Origin: Paludibaculum fermentans
GTDB lineage: Bacteria > Acidobacteriota > Terriglobia > Bryobacterales > Bryobacteraceae
Length of the DNA stretch: 64,000 nucleotides
Direction of reading: 5' to 3'
Assembly (NCBI RefSeq): GCF_015277775.1
Contig: NZ_CP063849.1
Coordinates: 3,534,001 to 3,598,000 of the forward strand
Under the pieces are notes generated by a model that saw only the letters and a list, made by a program, of their open reading frames with translations, was not told the DNA's origin and ran no database searches. A program made the position numbers and the translations under genes. Shown piece after piece: positions 39,360 to 47,960 of the stretch. The number at the start of each line of letters is the position of its first letter. Position 1 is the first letter of the stretch.

Positions 39360-41096
39360 ATGACCAAAGCCTTCAAATCGGCCTGGCCCTACCTCAGGAA
39401 GTACAAGCGCGGCGTGCTGCTGGGCCTGGGCGCGCTCATCCTGAAAGACATCGCCGGCGCGGGCATTCCGCTGCTGGTGCGCTCCGGCATCGACGCGGTG
39501 ACCAACAAACAGCCGCTGAGCACCCTCTACTGGTTCTGCCTGGGGCTGGTGGGCGTCTCGCTCTTCAAAGGCCTGTTCCAGTATTGGATGCGCGTGATCC
39601 TGGTCGGCATCTCGCGCGATGTCGAGTATGACATGCGGAACGACATCTTCCGCAACCTCGTCCGGCTGAACCACGATTTCTACTCGCGCTACCGCACGGG
39701 CGACGTGATGGCGCGCGCCACCAACGACCTGAACGCGGTGCGCATGATGCTGGGTCCGGCGGTGATGTACTGGGCCGAGACCTCGCTCACGTTCATCCTG
39801 GCGCTGAGCATCATGTTCACGGTGGACTGGCAACTGACGCTGTGGGCGCTGACGCCCGCTCCGGTCGTGTCCGTGGTCGTCATGGTGTTCGGCAAACGGA
39901 TCCACGACCGCTTCGAGGCCATTCAGGAGCTCTTCTCCGACATCAGCAGCCGCGTGCAGGAGAACCTGGCCGGCGTGCGCGTGATCCGCGCCTATGTCCA
40001 GGAAGACGCCGAGATCGCTCGATTCGAGGAGCTGAACAAGCGCTTCATCGCCCAGAACCTGAAGCTGGCCACGCTCTCGGGCCTGTTCATGCCGCTGCTG
40101 CAGGCCCTGATCGGCCTGACCTTCATGTTGGTGCTGGGCGTGGGCGGGCTGCGGTTGATGCAGGGCAAGATCTCGCTGGGCAGCTTCGTCATGTTCAACA
40201 CCTTCATGGGCATGCTGGTATGGCCCATGATCGCCTTCGGCTGGGTGGTGAACCTGATGCAGCGCGGCAAAGCGTCGATGAGCCGCATCCAGGAATATCT
40301 GCAGCAGGAACCTTCGATCACGGCTCCGGCGCACCCCAAGGCCATGCCGGAGACGGCGGACATCGAGTTCCAGGCGGCCGGCCTCAGCTTTGAAGGACGC
40401 GCGGTCCTGGACGGTCTCGCGCTTCAGATCCCGGCCGGGCAGACCATCGCGATTGTCGGCCGGACGGGCAGCGGCAAGAGTTCATTGGTGCAACTGATCC
40501 CGCGGATCTACGACGTCACCTCGGGCGCCGTGCTGATCGGCGGCGTGGATGTGCGCGAACTGGATCCGGCGGACCTGCGCCGGCAGATCGGGTTCGTCCC
40601 GCAGGAGACATTCCTGTTCAGTTCCACCATCGCGGAGAATATCGCGTTCGGCGTCGAGTCGGCGACCGATGAGGAAGTGCGCGAGGCGGCCGCCATCGCC
40701 GGGCTGGCGCATGACATCGAGGAGTTCCCGGACGGGTTCCAAACCAAGGTGGGCGAGCGCGGCATCACGCTCTCGGGCGGCCAGAAGCAGCGCACCGCCA
40801 TTGCGCGTGCCCTGCTGCGAAAGCCGAAGATCCTGATCCTCGACGATGCGCTGTCCGCCGTCGACACGATCACGGAAGAGCGGATCCTGCACGGCCTGCG
40901 CAACCAGAGCGGCAGCCGCACGACGATTCTCATCTCGCACCGTGTCTCCACCGTGCGCGATGCCGACTGCATCTACGTGCTGGACGAAGGACGCGTTGTC
41001 GAACGCGGCACTCACGCGGAGCTCATTGCGACCGGCGGCTACTACGCCGAACTGCACCAGAAGCAGTTGCTGGAAGAAGAGCTCGAGCAGATCTGA
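39360..41096 (+). CDS. ABC exporter, MsbA-like (lipid A flippase type)
   Basis: 578 residues, one half-transporter: a six-helix ABC membrane domain (about 1-320) and a nucleotide-binding domain. Walker A is G-R-T-G-S-G-K-S-S-L at 367, the signature L-S-G-G-Q-K-Q-R at about 471, and Walker B I-L-I-L-D-D-A-L-S at about 491. H-loop I-S-H-R-V-S-T. It dimerises and exports lipids or drugs. The lpxC cluster makes the lipid A-core flippase role likely, but MsbA cannot be distinguished from a multidrug exporter by sequence alone. Confidence 0.9.
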   Translation: MTKAFKSAWPYLRKYKRGVLLGLGALILKDIAGAGIPLLVRSGIDAVTNKQPLSTLYWFCLGLVGVSLFKGLFQYWMRVILVGISRDVEYDMRNDIFRNLVRLNHDFYSRYRTGDVMARATNDLNAVRMMLGPAVMYWAETSLTFILALSIMFTVDWQLTLWALTPAPVVSVVVMVFGKRIHDRFEAIQELFSDISSRVQENLAGVRVIRAYVQEDAEIARFEELNKRFIAQNLKLATLSGLFMPLLQALIGLTFMLVLGVGGLRLMQGKISLGSFVMFNTFMGMLVWPMIAFGWVVNLMQRGKASMSRIQEYLQQEPSITAPAHPKAMPETADIEFQAAGLSFEGRAVLDGLALQIPAGQTIAIVGRTGSGKSSLVQLIPRIYDVTSGAVLIGGVDVRELDPADLRRQIGFVPQETFLFSSTIAENIAFGVESATDEEVREAAAIAGLAHDIEEFPDGFQTKVGERGITLSGGQKQRTAIARALLRKPKILILDDALSAVDTITEERILHGLRNQSGSRTTILISHRVSTVRDADCIYVLDEGRVVERGTHAELIATGGYYAELHQKQLLEEELEQI

Positions 41097-41168
41097 CGCG
41101 CGGCACGCCATTCGAATTCTGTGTCGACCGGCAATACCGGACTTCCTTAACTGATATATCATCGGAGC

Positions 41169-42014
41169 ATGTTCTCCGAATCCAGCCGTCGATCTTTTCT
41201 TCAGGGAGTTCCTGCCGCCATGGCCGCGGCTTCCGCAGTCCCCGTCTTGAATGCCGCCGTTGACCCCGTCCCCGGCGATGTCCGACTTGGTGTGGCCAGC
41301 TACTCCTTCCGTGAATTCAGCCGCTCCCTCGCGATCAAGGGCACGAAGGCGCTGAATACGCCCTACCTCTGCATCAAGGAGTTTCACGCGCTCTACCGCT
41401 CCACCCCCGAGGAACTGGACAAGGCCAAGGCCGACTTCCAGAAGGCTGGCCTGACGCTCACCGGCGGCGGCACGGTCTACATGCTGAAGGACGACATGGC
41501 CGACATCAAGACGTACTTCGAGTACGCCAAGCGGCTGGGCATGCCCATGATGAACATCGGCGCCACGGCCAAGTCGCTGCCGATGATTGAGAAGACCCTG
41601 AAGGATTACGACATCCAGATCGCGGTCCACAACCATGGTCCGGAGGACAAGCACTTCCCCGCCCCGTCCGACGCGCTGAAGCTGATGAAGGACATGGATC
41701 CGCGCATGGGCGTCTGCATCGACGTGGGCCACACCACCCGCACGGGCAAGAATGTCATTGAAGAGATCCAGGCCGCCGGACCGCGCCTGCTGGACATGCA
41801 CATCAAGGATCTGCGCGACCTGATGAACCGCGACAGCCAGGTGGATGTAGGCGACGGCCAGATGCCGATCGTCGGCATTTTCAAACAACTGAAGAAGATG
41901 AACTACAAGGGCATCGTGCATCTCGAGTACGAGATCAATGCCGACAACCCGCTGCCCGGCATGCAGAAGAGCTTCGCCTACATGCGCGGCGTCAACGCAG
42001 CCCTGCGGGCGTAG
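41169..42014 (+). CDS. Tat-exported sugar phosphate isomerase/epimerase-like protein
   Basis: 281 residues. A Tat leader (S-S-R-R-S-F-L-Q-G-V, hydrophobic to A-A-A-S-A) is followed by an AP-endonuclease-2/xylose-isomerase-like TIM barrel: L-G-V-A-S-Y-S-F-R, E-D-K-H-F-P-A-P-S-D, G-V-C-I-D-V-G-H-T with metal-binding Asp-His, D-M-H-I-K-D-L, and H-L-E-Y-E-I. It is probably an isomerase or epimerase of unusual sugars. Not in the lpxC operon by spacing (72 bases). Followed by a terminator. Confidence 0.85.
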   Translation: MFSESSRRSFLQGVPAAMAAASAVPVLNAAVDPVPGDVRLGVASYSFREFSRSLAIKGTKALNTPYLCIKEFHALYRSTPEELDKAKADFQKAGLTLTGGGTVYMLKDDMADIKTYFEYAKRLGMPMMNIGATAKSLPMIEKTLKDYDIQIAVHNHGPEDKHFPAPSDALKLMKDMDPRMGVCIDVGHTTRTGKNVIEEIQAAGPRLLDMHIKDLRDLMNRDSQVDVGDGQMPIVGIFKQLKKMNYKGIVHLEYEINADNPLPGMQKSFAYMRGVNAALRA

Positions 42015-42031
42015 CCGGAGCGTTCCCAATC

Positions 42032-42063
42032 AAGACCGGAGCCATCGCCGTAGCTCCGGTCTT
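42032..42063. terminator. Terminator between convergent genes
   Basis: 11-bp stem AAGACCGGAGC / GCTCCGGTCTT with a ten-base loop and a TT tail (CTTTTG). Lies 18 bases after the isomerase stop, facing the convergent hypothetical gene. Confidence 0.8.
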
Positions 42064-42082
42064 TTGCTGTCCGGACCCGCCG

Positions 42083-43624
42083 CTACTTCTTCTTCGGCCG
42101 GCTGGACGGCGCGAACCAGCCCGTCGACGGGGCACCGATCCACGCGGCGGCCATCTCCACCCTGGCGATGATCTGGATCTCCGTGTCGGGCACCTTCTCC
42201 AGCAGCGGCTCGGCCGCCAGGCCCAGTGAGCGCGCGGCGCGGTGGAACAGCAGTTTGAAGAGCTGGGTCGAGGTCCAGACCGCCTTCGTATAGGGGTTAG
42301 GGTCGTCCGGATTCGCCTCCTGCTTGTAGACCACACGCGCGTCCGCAATGCCCTTCTCCAGCGCCTTCAACGCCAACTCCGGATCCTGGATCTTCGCGGC
42401 CGACACCGCCACCGCGCCCCAGCCATTCGCCCGCCAGTCCGGCGTCTTGATCGCTTCGAGCGTCTCCACGCACTTGCCCAGCAGGCTGTGCGCTTCGGCC
42501 GGATCCTTGGAGCCCGCCATCATGGCCACCATCTCGATCACCCGCGCCTGCAGTTGCGGTGAAGGCAGTTGCGCGGCCGCCTCCAGGGTCCTCGCCGGAT
42601 CCTTATTGATGGAGCGCATGGCTTCGGTCATCTTCTGCGTCTCGAAGGCCAGTACCCCGGCGCGCTGTTCGATCTCCGCCTGCGACTGGCCGGGCCGGAT
42701 GGTGCCGCGCGTCGTCACCGTCTCCCCCTGCCCGGCTTCGATGGACGCCTTGCCGCGCGGATAGCGTTCCAACACGGCCTGCAAGCCTGGCCGCCGCGCA
42801 ATCTCCTTGGCCCAGGCGGGATCGACGTCCGCGATGAGATCCAGCGCATTGAAGATCTCGACGTCCTTCGGATCTGTGAGCGTCACCGTACCGCTGGGGG
42901 CCACCATGGTCTGGCTGTGGGGTTCCGGCAGCCCTTTGCCATCGAGCACCGCCTTGCCCAGCAGCCGCACGGCCTGCTGAAAGGTCTGCTCCGGCATCTC
43001 CTTCCGGAAAGTGCGGATGAAGCGCTCGAACGGCTCAGTCTGCGGACGCTGCTGGAAGCCGACCAGCGCCTGGGAGAACAGCAACTGGCGGCGGTCGTCG
43101 CCCGGCGGTTGGGCCTGGACCACGAGTGCGATGGCGTCGAAGGGATACGCTCCGCCCACTACCATCTGGTCGAGGAACTCAGCGGCCCGTTCGAGACGCT
43201 TCTTCGCCAGCAACTGGCGTGTGATCTCGATGAGCGCGCCGGAACGCGGATCCACCTCGCCGGCAGCCGGAGGTGTCATGGCGGTGATGAGCTGGATGGC
43301 GCGCTCCACCTCCACCTTGGCGACGTGTCCGGCCAGCATCGACTGGAACTCTTCGCGTAGACGATATCCGGACTGCGTGGGCAGCAGCGCGCTGGCCGCA
43401 AACGCCTGCTCATAGAATTCGAGCGCCTTTTTCGGGTCATTTCTCGAGGTGACGATGCCCAATTGCAGCAGCGCCCCGGCCTGGAAATCGGGCGGCGCGG
43501 CGGCAATCATGCCGGCGGCGGTTTCGAGGTAGAGCCTGGCCTTCGAGGAGAGTTCAGAGGGCTCCGGCGGACCAGCCCAGGCAGCGGAACAGACGGCCGC
43601 GGCGAGACAGAGGCATAGCTTCAT
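42083..43624 (-). CDS. Exported hypothetical, helical repeats
   Basis: 513 residues from the ATG at 43624, chosen because it opens a clear signal peptide (MKLCLCLAAAVCSAAWA). The mature part is almost wholly helical with A-L-x-x-A/L repeats, many matching TPR-like spacing (D-P-K-K-A-L-E-F-Y-E-Q-A-F-A-A). No catalytic motif. Acidobacterial genomes have many such secreted helical proteins; role unknown. The C-terminus is very basic (S-S-R-P-K-K-K). Confidence 0.65.
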   Translation of the reverse strand: MKLCLCLAAAVCSAAWAGPPEPSELSSKARLYLETAAGMIAAAPPDFQAGALLQLGIVTSRNDPKKALEFYEQAFAASALLPTQSGYRLREEFQSMLAGHVAKVEVERAIQLITAMTPPAAGEVDPRSGALIEITRQLLAKKRLERAAEFLDQMVVGGAYPFDAIALVVQAQPPGDDRRQLLFSQALVGFQQRPQTEPFERFIRTFRKEMPEQTFQQAVRLLGKAVLDGKGLPEPHSQTMVAPSGTVTLTDPKDVEIFNALDLIADVDPAWAKEIARRPGLQAVLERYPRGKASIEAGQGETVTTRGTIRPGQSQAEIEQRAGVLAFETQKMTEAMRSINKDPARTLEAAAQLPSPQLQARVIEMVAMMAGSKDPAEAHSLLGKCVETLEAIKTPDWRANGWGAVAVSAAKIQDPELALKALEKGIADARVVYKQEANPDDPNPYTKAVWTSTQLFKLLFHRAARSLGLAAEPLLEKVPDTEIQIIARVEMAAAWIGAPSTGWFAPSSRPKKK

Positions 43625-43820
43625 GGCTACTCCAATCACCTGCTGACAGGACCCGGATCGGCCCCGTGAGCGGAAAGGAGTGGCACACGAGCTGCCGCGC
43701 GCAAACGCCCCGGCGGGACATTGCACGGCCAGCACCAAACCCGAATCCTCCGCTCAGCTCTCTAAGACGGAGTTTCAGACCAGATTGTTCCTGTTGTAGC
43801 GGAAGAATGAAGGAGGGCCG

Positions 43821-44195
43821 TCAACTCATTGCACTGAAGGGACCTGCTTTGGAGCGCGGAGTCGTCTTCTTTGACAAGGAACGTGGATCCAGAAGGTGCA
43901 GGGGCTTGAAGCTGTTCCTCGACCACTTGCAGCCGGCTTCGAACTGGATGCCGACGAAGTAGCCGATTTCGCGGAACTGGCAGTAGCGAACCAGGCCGGC
44001 AAACTCACCCTTGGGATAGGAGATGCGAACCAATGTTCCGATAGGGATCTGCATGTCCAACTGGATACAGGCTCCCGACAGGGAGATGTCCTCCAGGTTG
44101 GCCACCGCCCGCCTGCTGCGGTTGGCTCTGTCCCTCCACCGGACATCCACCAGGTCCGCACACAGCATTCTCGGTTCTGCGCGCCGCTCAATCAT
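43821..44195 (-). CDS. PilZ-domain protein
   Basis: 124 residues. The c-di-GMP-binding elements are present: R-R-A-E-P-R at the N-terminus (RxxxR) and D-I-S-L-S-G-A at 37-43 (the D/N-x-S-x-x-G motif) at the start of the beta-barrel. A single stand-alone PilZ domain is an adaptor that binds c-di-GMP and then a partner. It lies before a variant deformylase on the same strand, with 148 bases between. The target is unknown; the NfrB-like protein 8 kb away also has a potential c-di-GMP module. Confidence 0.82.
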   Translation of the reverse strand: MIERRAEPRMLCADLVDVRWRDRANRSRRAVANLEDISLSGACIQLDMQIPIGTLVRISYPKGEFAGLVRYCQFREIGYFVGIQFEAGCKWSRNSFKPLHLLDPRSLSKKTTPRSKAGPFSAMS

Positions 44196-44343
44196 ACAGT
44201 TAATTGATCGGCATCCCCCGGCATTTGATGCATGCGGAATGCCTGTACAATTTCGCCCTAATTGGGTCTAGGTAAAGGAGCTAAGGTAGTGCCCATACAA
44301 CCCCAACCAGCTCCATAGTAATCCCAAGGTACTGCATTTGGTA

Positions 44344-44865
44344 CTACAAAATCGATCCGGACCCGTACCCCTGGTACTGCCTCGCCCATTCCTCGCGCGT
44401 GGCCAGCGGATGCGGCCCCTCCGCCCGGTCCACCGCCAGGATTCCATCCAGGTGATCCATCTCATGTTGGATGAGCTCAGAGAGCGCGCCCTCCGCCTCC
44501 AGTTCGACCCACGCGCCGGCTGCATCCTGATACCGGATGCGGATCCGCTGATGCCGCCGCAAATGCACCATCAGGTCAGGAAACGAGAAGCAGTCGTCCC
44601 ACAGCGGGAACCTCTCCGGGCTCTGCCAGGAGTACTCGGGATTGATCAGTTCGTACCGTACGCCCTCCACCTTAAGGAAGATGAGACGGAGGGCGGAACC
44701 GATCTGAATCGCGCTGATGCCCCGTCCAAAACCGTGGGTGCGCCGGAACTCGGCCAGCGTGTCTTCCAGATCCAGCAGCACCTCCTGGGACTGGGCGGGC
44801 TCGGCTGGAGTGGAGATCGTACGCAGAAGGGGATCGCCCAACTGCAGAATGCGGCGAACTGGCAT
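44344..44865 (-). CDS. Peptide deformylase, variant motifs
   Basis: 173 residues, the usual deformylase size. Motif I reads G-R-G-I-S-A-I-Q (47-54; normal G-x-G-x-A-A-x-Q), motif II D-D-C-F-S (90-94; normal E-G-C-L-S) and motif III H134-E-M-D-H138 (intact). Metal ligands Cys92, His134, His138 and catalytic Glu135 and Gln54 are therefore kept, but motif II is altered. It probably removes N-formyl groups or a related acyl group; as a second-type paralogue its substrate may differ. The C-terminus is longer and Trp-containing (E-E-W-A-R-Q-Y-Q-G-Y-G). Confidence 0.85.
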   Translation of the reverse strand: MPVRRILQLGDPLLRTISTPAEPAQSQEVLLDLEDTLAEFRRTHGFGRGISAIQIGSALRLIFLKVEGVRYELINPEYSWQSPERFPLWDDCFSFPDLMVHLRRHQRIRIRYQDAAGAWVELEAEGALSELIQHEMDHLDGILAVDRAEGPHPLATREEWARQYQGYGSGSIL

Positions 44866-44915
44866 ATTACTTATGGTAGTGCTGCCGGAGCAGGGGATCG
44901 GCTAAGCTAGACCTG

Positions 44916-45935
44916 ATGCAAGTCTTCGCAAAATCACCCTGCCGTGTGGATCTGGCCGGTGGCACCCTCGACATTTGGCCGCTGTACCTGTACCACCCGA
45001 ATGCCGTCACCCTGAATTTCGCGGTGAGCGTGTACACCAGTTGCCGGATCATGCCGCATGAGGGGAACGCGATCACGTTGCGCTCGCAGGACCAGAACAT
45101 GGAAGAGACGTTTGACTCGCTCTCCACGCTTCTGGCCGCGCCCAAAGTCCGGAACGTCCTCGCCGCCAACGTGGTGAAGCACTTCAAACCCGCCGGCGGC
45201 CTGGTGGTGGAGACGAACTCGGAGTCGCCCCAGGGCGCCGGGATCTCCGGCTCCTCCGCGCTGCTCATCTCGACGGTAAGCGCCTTCAACAAGTTCTGCG
45301 GCACCCGGCACAACATCGAACGGGTTCGCGAGATCGCCCAAAACATCGAGGCCCAGGTGGTCAACGTCCCCACCGGCTGCCAGGATTATTACCCTGCGAT
45401 GTACGGTGGCGTCAGCGCGATCGACCTGACGGTGGCCGGCATCCAGCGCAGTTCGATGCCCGTGGATCTGGCCGAGTTGAACAGCCGGTTTGTGCTGGCC
45501 TACACCGGCAAGCCGCGCAACTCAGGCATCAACAACTGGGAAGTGATGAAGCTCCACATCGACGGCGATAAGAAAGTGCTCAAGAACTTCGAGCGCATCG
45601 CCGAGATTGCCCACGGGATGCGCGGCGCCCTGCACAGTAAGGATTGGAACGAAACGGCGCGCCTGCTGCGCGAAGAGTGGTCGCACCGCAAGAAGAACGC
45701 CCCCTCCATCTCGACGCCCCTGATCGACCACCTGATCGCCTCGACGAAGAAGGCCGGCGCCAAGGCGGCCAAGGTGTGCGGCGCGGGCGGCGGCGGCTGC
45801 GTGGTGTTCCTGTGTGAACCGGATGCCCGCGAGCGCGTGGCCCAAGCCATCGAGACCGAAGGCGCCGGCCAGGGCGTGAAGGTGCTGCCGGTGGAGGTGG
45901 CGCCGAAAGGCGTCGTCGTAAAGACCCTGTCCTAA
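44916..45935 (+). CDS. GHMP kinase (heptose- or mevalonate-type sugar kinase)
   Basis: 339 residues. The GHMP signature is P-Q-G-A-G-I-S-G-S-S-A-L near 110 and the C-terminal glycine loop K-V-C-G-A-G-G-G-G-C-V at about 285. An N-terminal P-C-R-V-D-L-A-G-G-T-L-D-I matches the galactokinase/heptokinase opening. D-glycero-D-manno-heptose 7-phosphate kinase, with GDP-heptose or LPS precursor use, is the nearest match in architecture; other sugar kinases are possible. Divergent from the deformylase with a short shared promoter region (50 bases). Confidence 0.82.
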   Translation: MQVFAKSPCRVDLAGGTLDIWPLYLYHPNAVTLNFAVSVYTSCRIMPHEGNAITLRSQDQNMEETFDSLSTLLAAPKVRNVLAANVVKHFKPAGGLVVETNSESPQGAGISGSSALLISTVSAFNKFCGTRHNIERVREIAQNIEAQVVNVPTGCQDYYPAMYGGVSAIDLTVAGIQRSSMPVDLAELNSRFVLAYTGKPRNSGINNWEVMKLHIDGDKKVLKNFERIAEIAHGMRGALHSKDWNETARLLREEWSHRKKNAPSISTPLIDHLIASTKKAGAKAAKVCGAGGGGCVVFLCEPDARERVAQAIETEGAGQGVKVLPVEVAPKGVVVKTLS

Positions 45936-45951
45936 GCGGACAAAGGCGCGG

Positions 45952-46845
45952 ATGCCGGACGCAACTCCTTATTCCAAGCCGGGGCTGTTCGGACTGCTGC
46001 TGCGCGGCGGCCTGTTTCTGCTGTTCATCCGCTATGCCGGCGGACTGATCGGCTGGCTGCTGAGCGGCTCCAGCATCCTGGTGGCCGCGGCCATGAGCCT
46101 GTTCATCGCCGCTACGCTCGCCAGCCTGTTCGTCGTCCGCACCTTCGAGCGCGGCCGACTGGAAGACATCGGCATGGCCTGGAGCCCGTCCAGCCTGCGC
46201 CACCTCTGGCTCGGCGTGGGCGGCGGCATCGTGGCGGCCCTGGTCACACTCGTTGTGCCGGTCGGGATCCGCATGGCGTCCATCGAACCGTCCACCGATC
46301 CCGCCAACGCTTTCACTCCGGGGAAACTTCTTCTCGTCTCGGTCGTCCTACTGTTCGGGGCCGTCGGAGAAGAGATGATGTTCCGCGGATACGCCTTCCA
46401 GATTCTGCTGCGCGCTTACGGCCCGTGGTGGGTGATTCCGCCCTTCGGCGTCCTCTTTGCGTTGGCGCACCTCGAAAACATGGGGACCAACCCGCTGGGC
46501 ATCCTCAACACCGGACTGTGGGGCATCCTCTTCGGCTATGCCTTCTACCGCAGCGGCGACCTCTGGCTGCCCATCGGCCTGCACTTCGGCTGGAACTGGA
46601 CGCTGCCCCTGTTCGGCGTGAACCTGAGCGGGTTTACCATGGGACTGTCGGGCTACACTCTGCGCTGGAAGGCCGGACCGCTCTGGAGCGGCGGCGACTA
46701 CGGCGCCGAAGGCAGCATCCTGGCAACGATCAGCGTCCTGCTGCTGGGCGTCTGGCTGTGGCGGGCTTCCCTGGAGCGGCAGACGGCTCCGCTGGTGGAC
46801 GCAGTGCCGCCAGAGCCGGAATCCGGCCCGGGAAAGGAGTTGTGA
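45952..46845 (+). CDS. CPBP-family intramembrane metalloprotease
   Basis: 297 residues with about eight helices. The Abi/CPBP motifs are Glu140-Glu141-x-x-x-Arg145 (GEEMMFRGYAFQ), His173 in F-A-L-A-H and His211/Asn215 in H-F-G-W-N. These place the active site in the membrane as for Rce1-type proteases. Prenylated-protein or peptide-processing substrates are unknown here. Sixteen bases after the GHMP kinase and four before the next gene, so an operon of three. Confidence 0.88.
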   Translation: MPDATPYSKPGLFGLLLRGGLFLLFIRYAGGLIGWLLSGSSILVAAAMSLFIAATLASLFVVRTFERGRLEDIGMAWSPSSLRHLWLGVGGGIVAALVTLVVPVGIRMASIEPSTDPANAFTPGKLLLVSVVLLFGAVGEEMMFRGYAFQILLRAYGPWWVIPPFGVLFALAHLENMGTNPLGILNTGLWGILFGYAFYRSGDLWLPIGLHFGWNWTLPLFGVNLSGFTMGLSGYTLRWKAGPLWSGGDYGAEGSILATISVLLLGVWLWRASLERQTAPLVDAVPPEPESGPGKEL

Positions 46846-46849
46846 GGAC

Positions 46850-47665
46850 ATGAAGCGCTTCCCGCTCCTGATGGTGCTGCTGGGCATCAGTTCCTGTCTT
46901 GCGCCCGCGCAGACCGGCAAGGCGGACCCGATCCGCAAGCTCACCGACGAGGAGAAGGTGGAGCTGATCCGCGGCCTCACCGCCGAGTACGCCACCGTCA
47001 AAGCCTACCTGCCCCGGTCCAAGAAGGCGGTACCCTTCCCCAGCGACGGCAAGTACGACAAAAAGGAATGGCTGGCCATCGGGGACGAGTATGGGCCCGT
47101 GGCGCGCGTCGGCGAACTGGTGCAGGTCACGAAAATCGACTTCGACGACAACAAGCTGATTCTCCAGATCAACAACGGCCTGAACGTGAAAGGCAAGTGG
47201 TACGAGCGCATCGAGGGTGGCGTGGGCGGCGGGCAATCGACCGTACCCATGAGCCGCAACCAGTCGCGCAGCGCCGGCACCACCATTGCGGTGGTCTTTC
47301 CCGGCCGCATGCCGGCCGTGAAGCCGGCCGAAATCAAGACCATGCTCGCGCCGGTGCTGGATTTCGAGAAGCGCAGCGCCACGGAGAACTACTTCGAAAC
47401 CCTGCCGCCGGAGATCCAGGAGGCGATCAAGGCCAAGCGGGCCGAGATCGGCATGAACCGGGATCAGGTGAAGATGGCCATGGGACAGCCGCGCGACCGC
47501 ATCCGCGAGAGCAAGGACGGCCTGGAGTCAGAGGACTGGATCTATGGCTACCCGCCCGGCAAGATCACCTTTGTGACCTTCGCCAACGGCAAGGTGACCA
47601 AGGTAAAGGACAGCTACGCCGGCTTGGGCGGAGCCACGGCGCCGCAACCGAAACCGCAGCAGTAG
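46850..47665 (+). CDS. Exported hypothetical with SmpA/OmlA-like C-terminus
   Basis: 271 residues with a signal peptide (MKRFPLLMVLLGISSCLAPA); the Cys at 16 could make it a lipoprotein, though the lipobox (I-S-S-C) is weak. The C-terminal 60 residues, with V-K-M-A-M-G-Q-P-R-D-R-I and V-T-F-A-N-G-K-V-T-K, follow the SmpA/OmlA pattern. A P-Q-P-K-P-Q-Q tail ends the protein. Ends the GHMP-kinase/CPBP operon. Function unknown. Confidence 0.65.
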   Translation: MKRFPLLMVLLGISSCLAPAQTGKADPIRKLTDEEKVELIRGLTAEYATVKAYLPRSKKAVPFPSDGKYDKKEWLAIGDEYGPVARVGELVQVTKIDFDDNKLILQINNGLNVKGKWYERIEGGVGGGQSTVPMSRNQSRSAGTTIAVVFPGRMPAVKPAEIKTMLAPVLDFEKRSATENYFETLPPEIQEAIKAKRAEIGMNRDQVKMAMGQPRDRIRESKDGLESEDWIYGYPPGKITFVTFANGKVTKVKDSYAGLGGATAPQPKPQQ

Positions 47666-47703
47666 AGCCGCGAGCGTGAGCGCGCCCCCATCCGCCGGCA
47701 GCT

Positions 47704-47925
47704 TCAGCTCTGCAGCGCCACAAACTCGAAGTTGAGGGGATCCAGGCCTCTGGATTTGAGCTGCTTCACGCACTCGACAACATTGCGGCCCGCCGCCTCA
47801 ATCCGCTTCAGCGGCAAAGTCTCGGGCGTGTATAGTTCAAGCGCGATCCAAAGTCCGGCAAAATTGCGGCGCTCGACCAGCGACAACCGGTCGGGCGAAC
47901 GGCCAATCAACCCAGATATATCCAT
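47704..47925 (-). CDS. Small hypothetical protein
   Basis: 73 residues, soluble, with a two-helix pattern (V-E-R-R-N-F-A-G-L-W-I-A-L-E-L-Y and R-N-V-V-E-C-V-K-Q-L-K-S-R-G-L-D-P). Protein-like composition and isolated position support a real gene. No family recognised. Confidence 0.55.
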   Translation of the reverse strand: MDISGLIGRSPDRLSLVERRNFAGLWIALELYTPETLPLKRIEAAGRNVVECVKQLKSRGLDPLNFEFVALQS

Positions 47926-47960
47926 CTGCTAGAAGCTTAGCGCAATGAGCGAAGTGAAGA

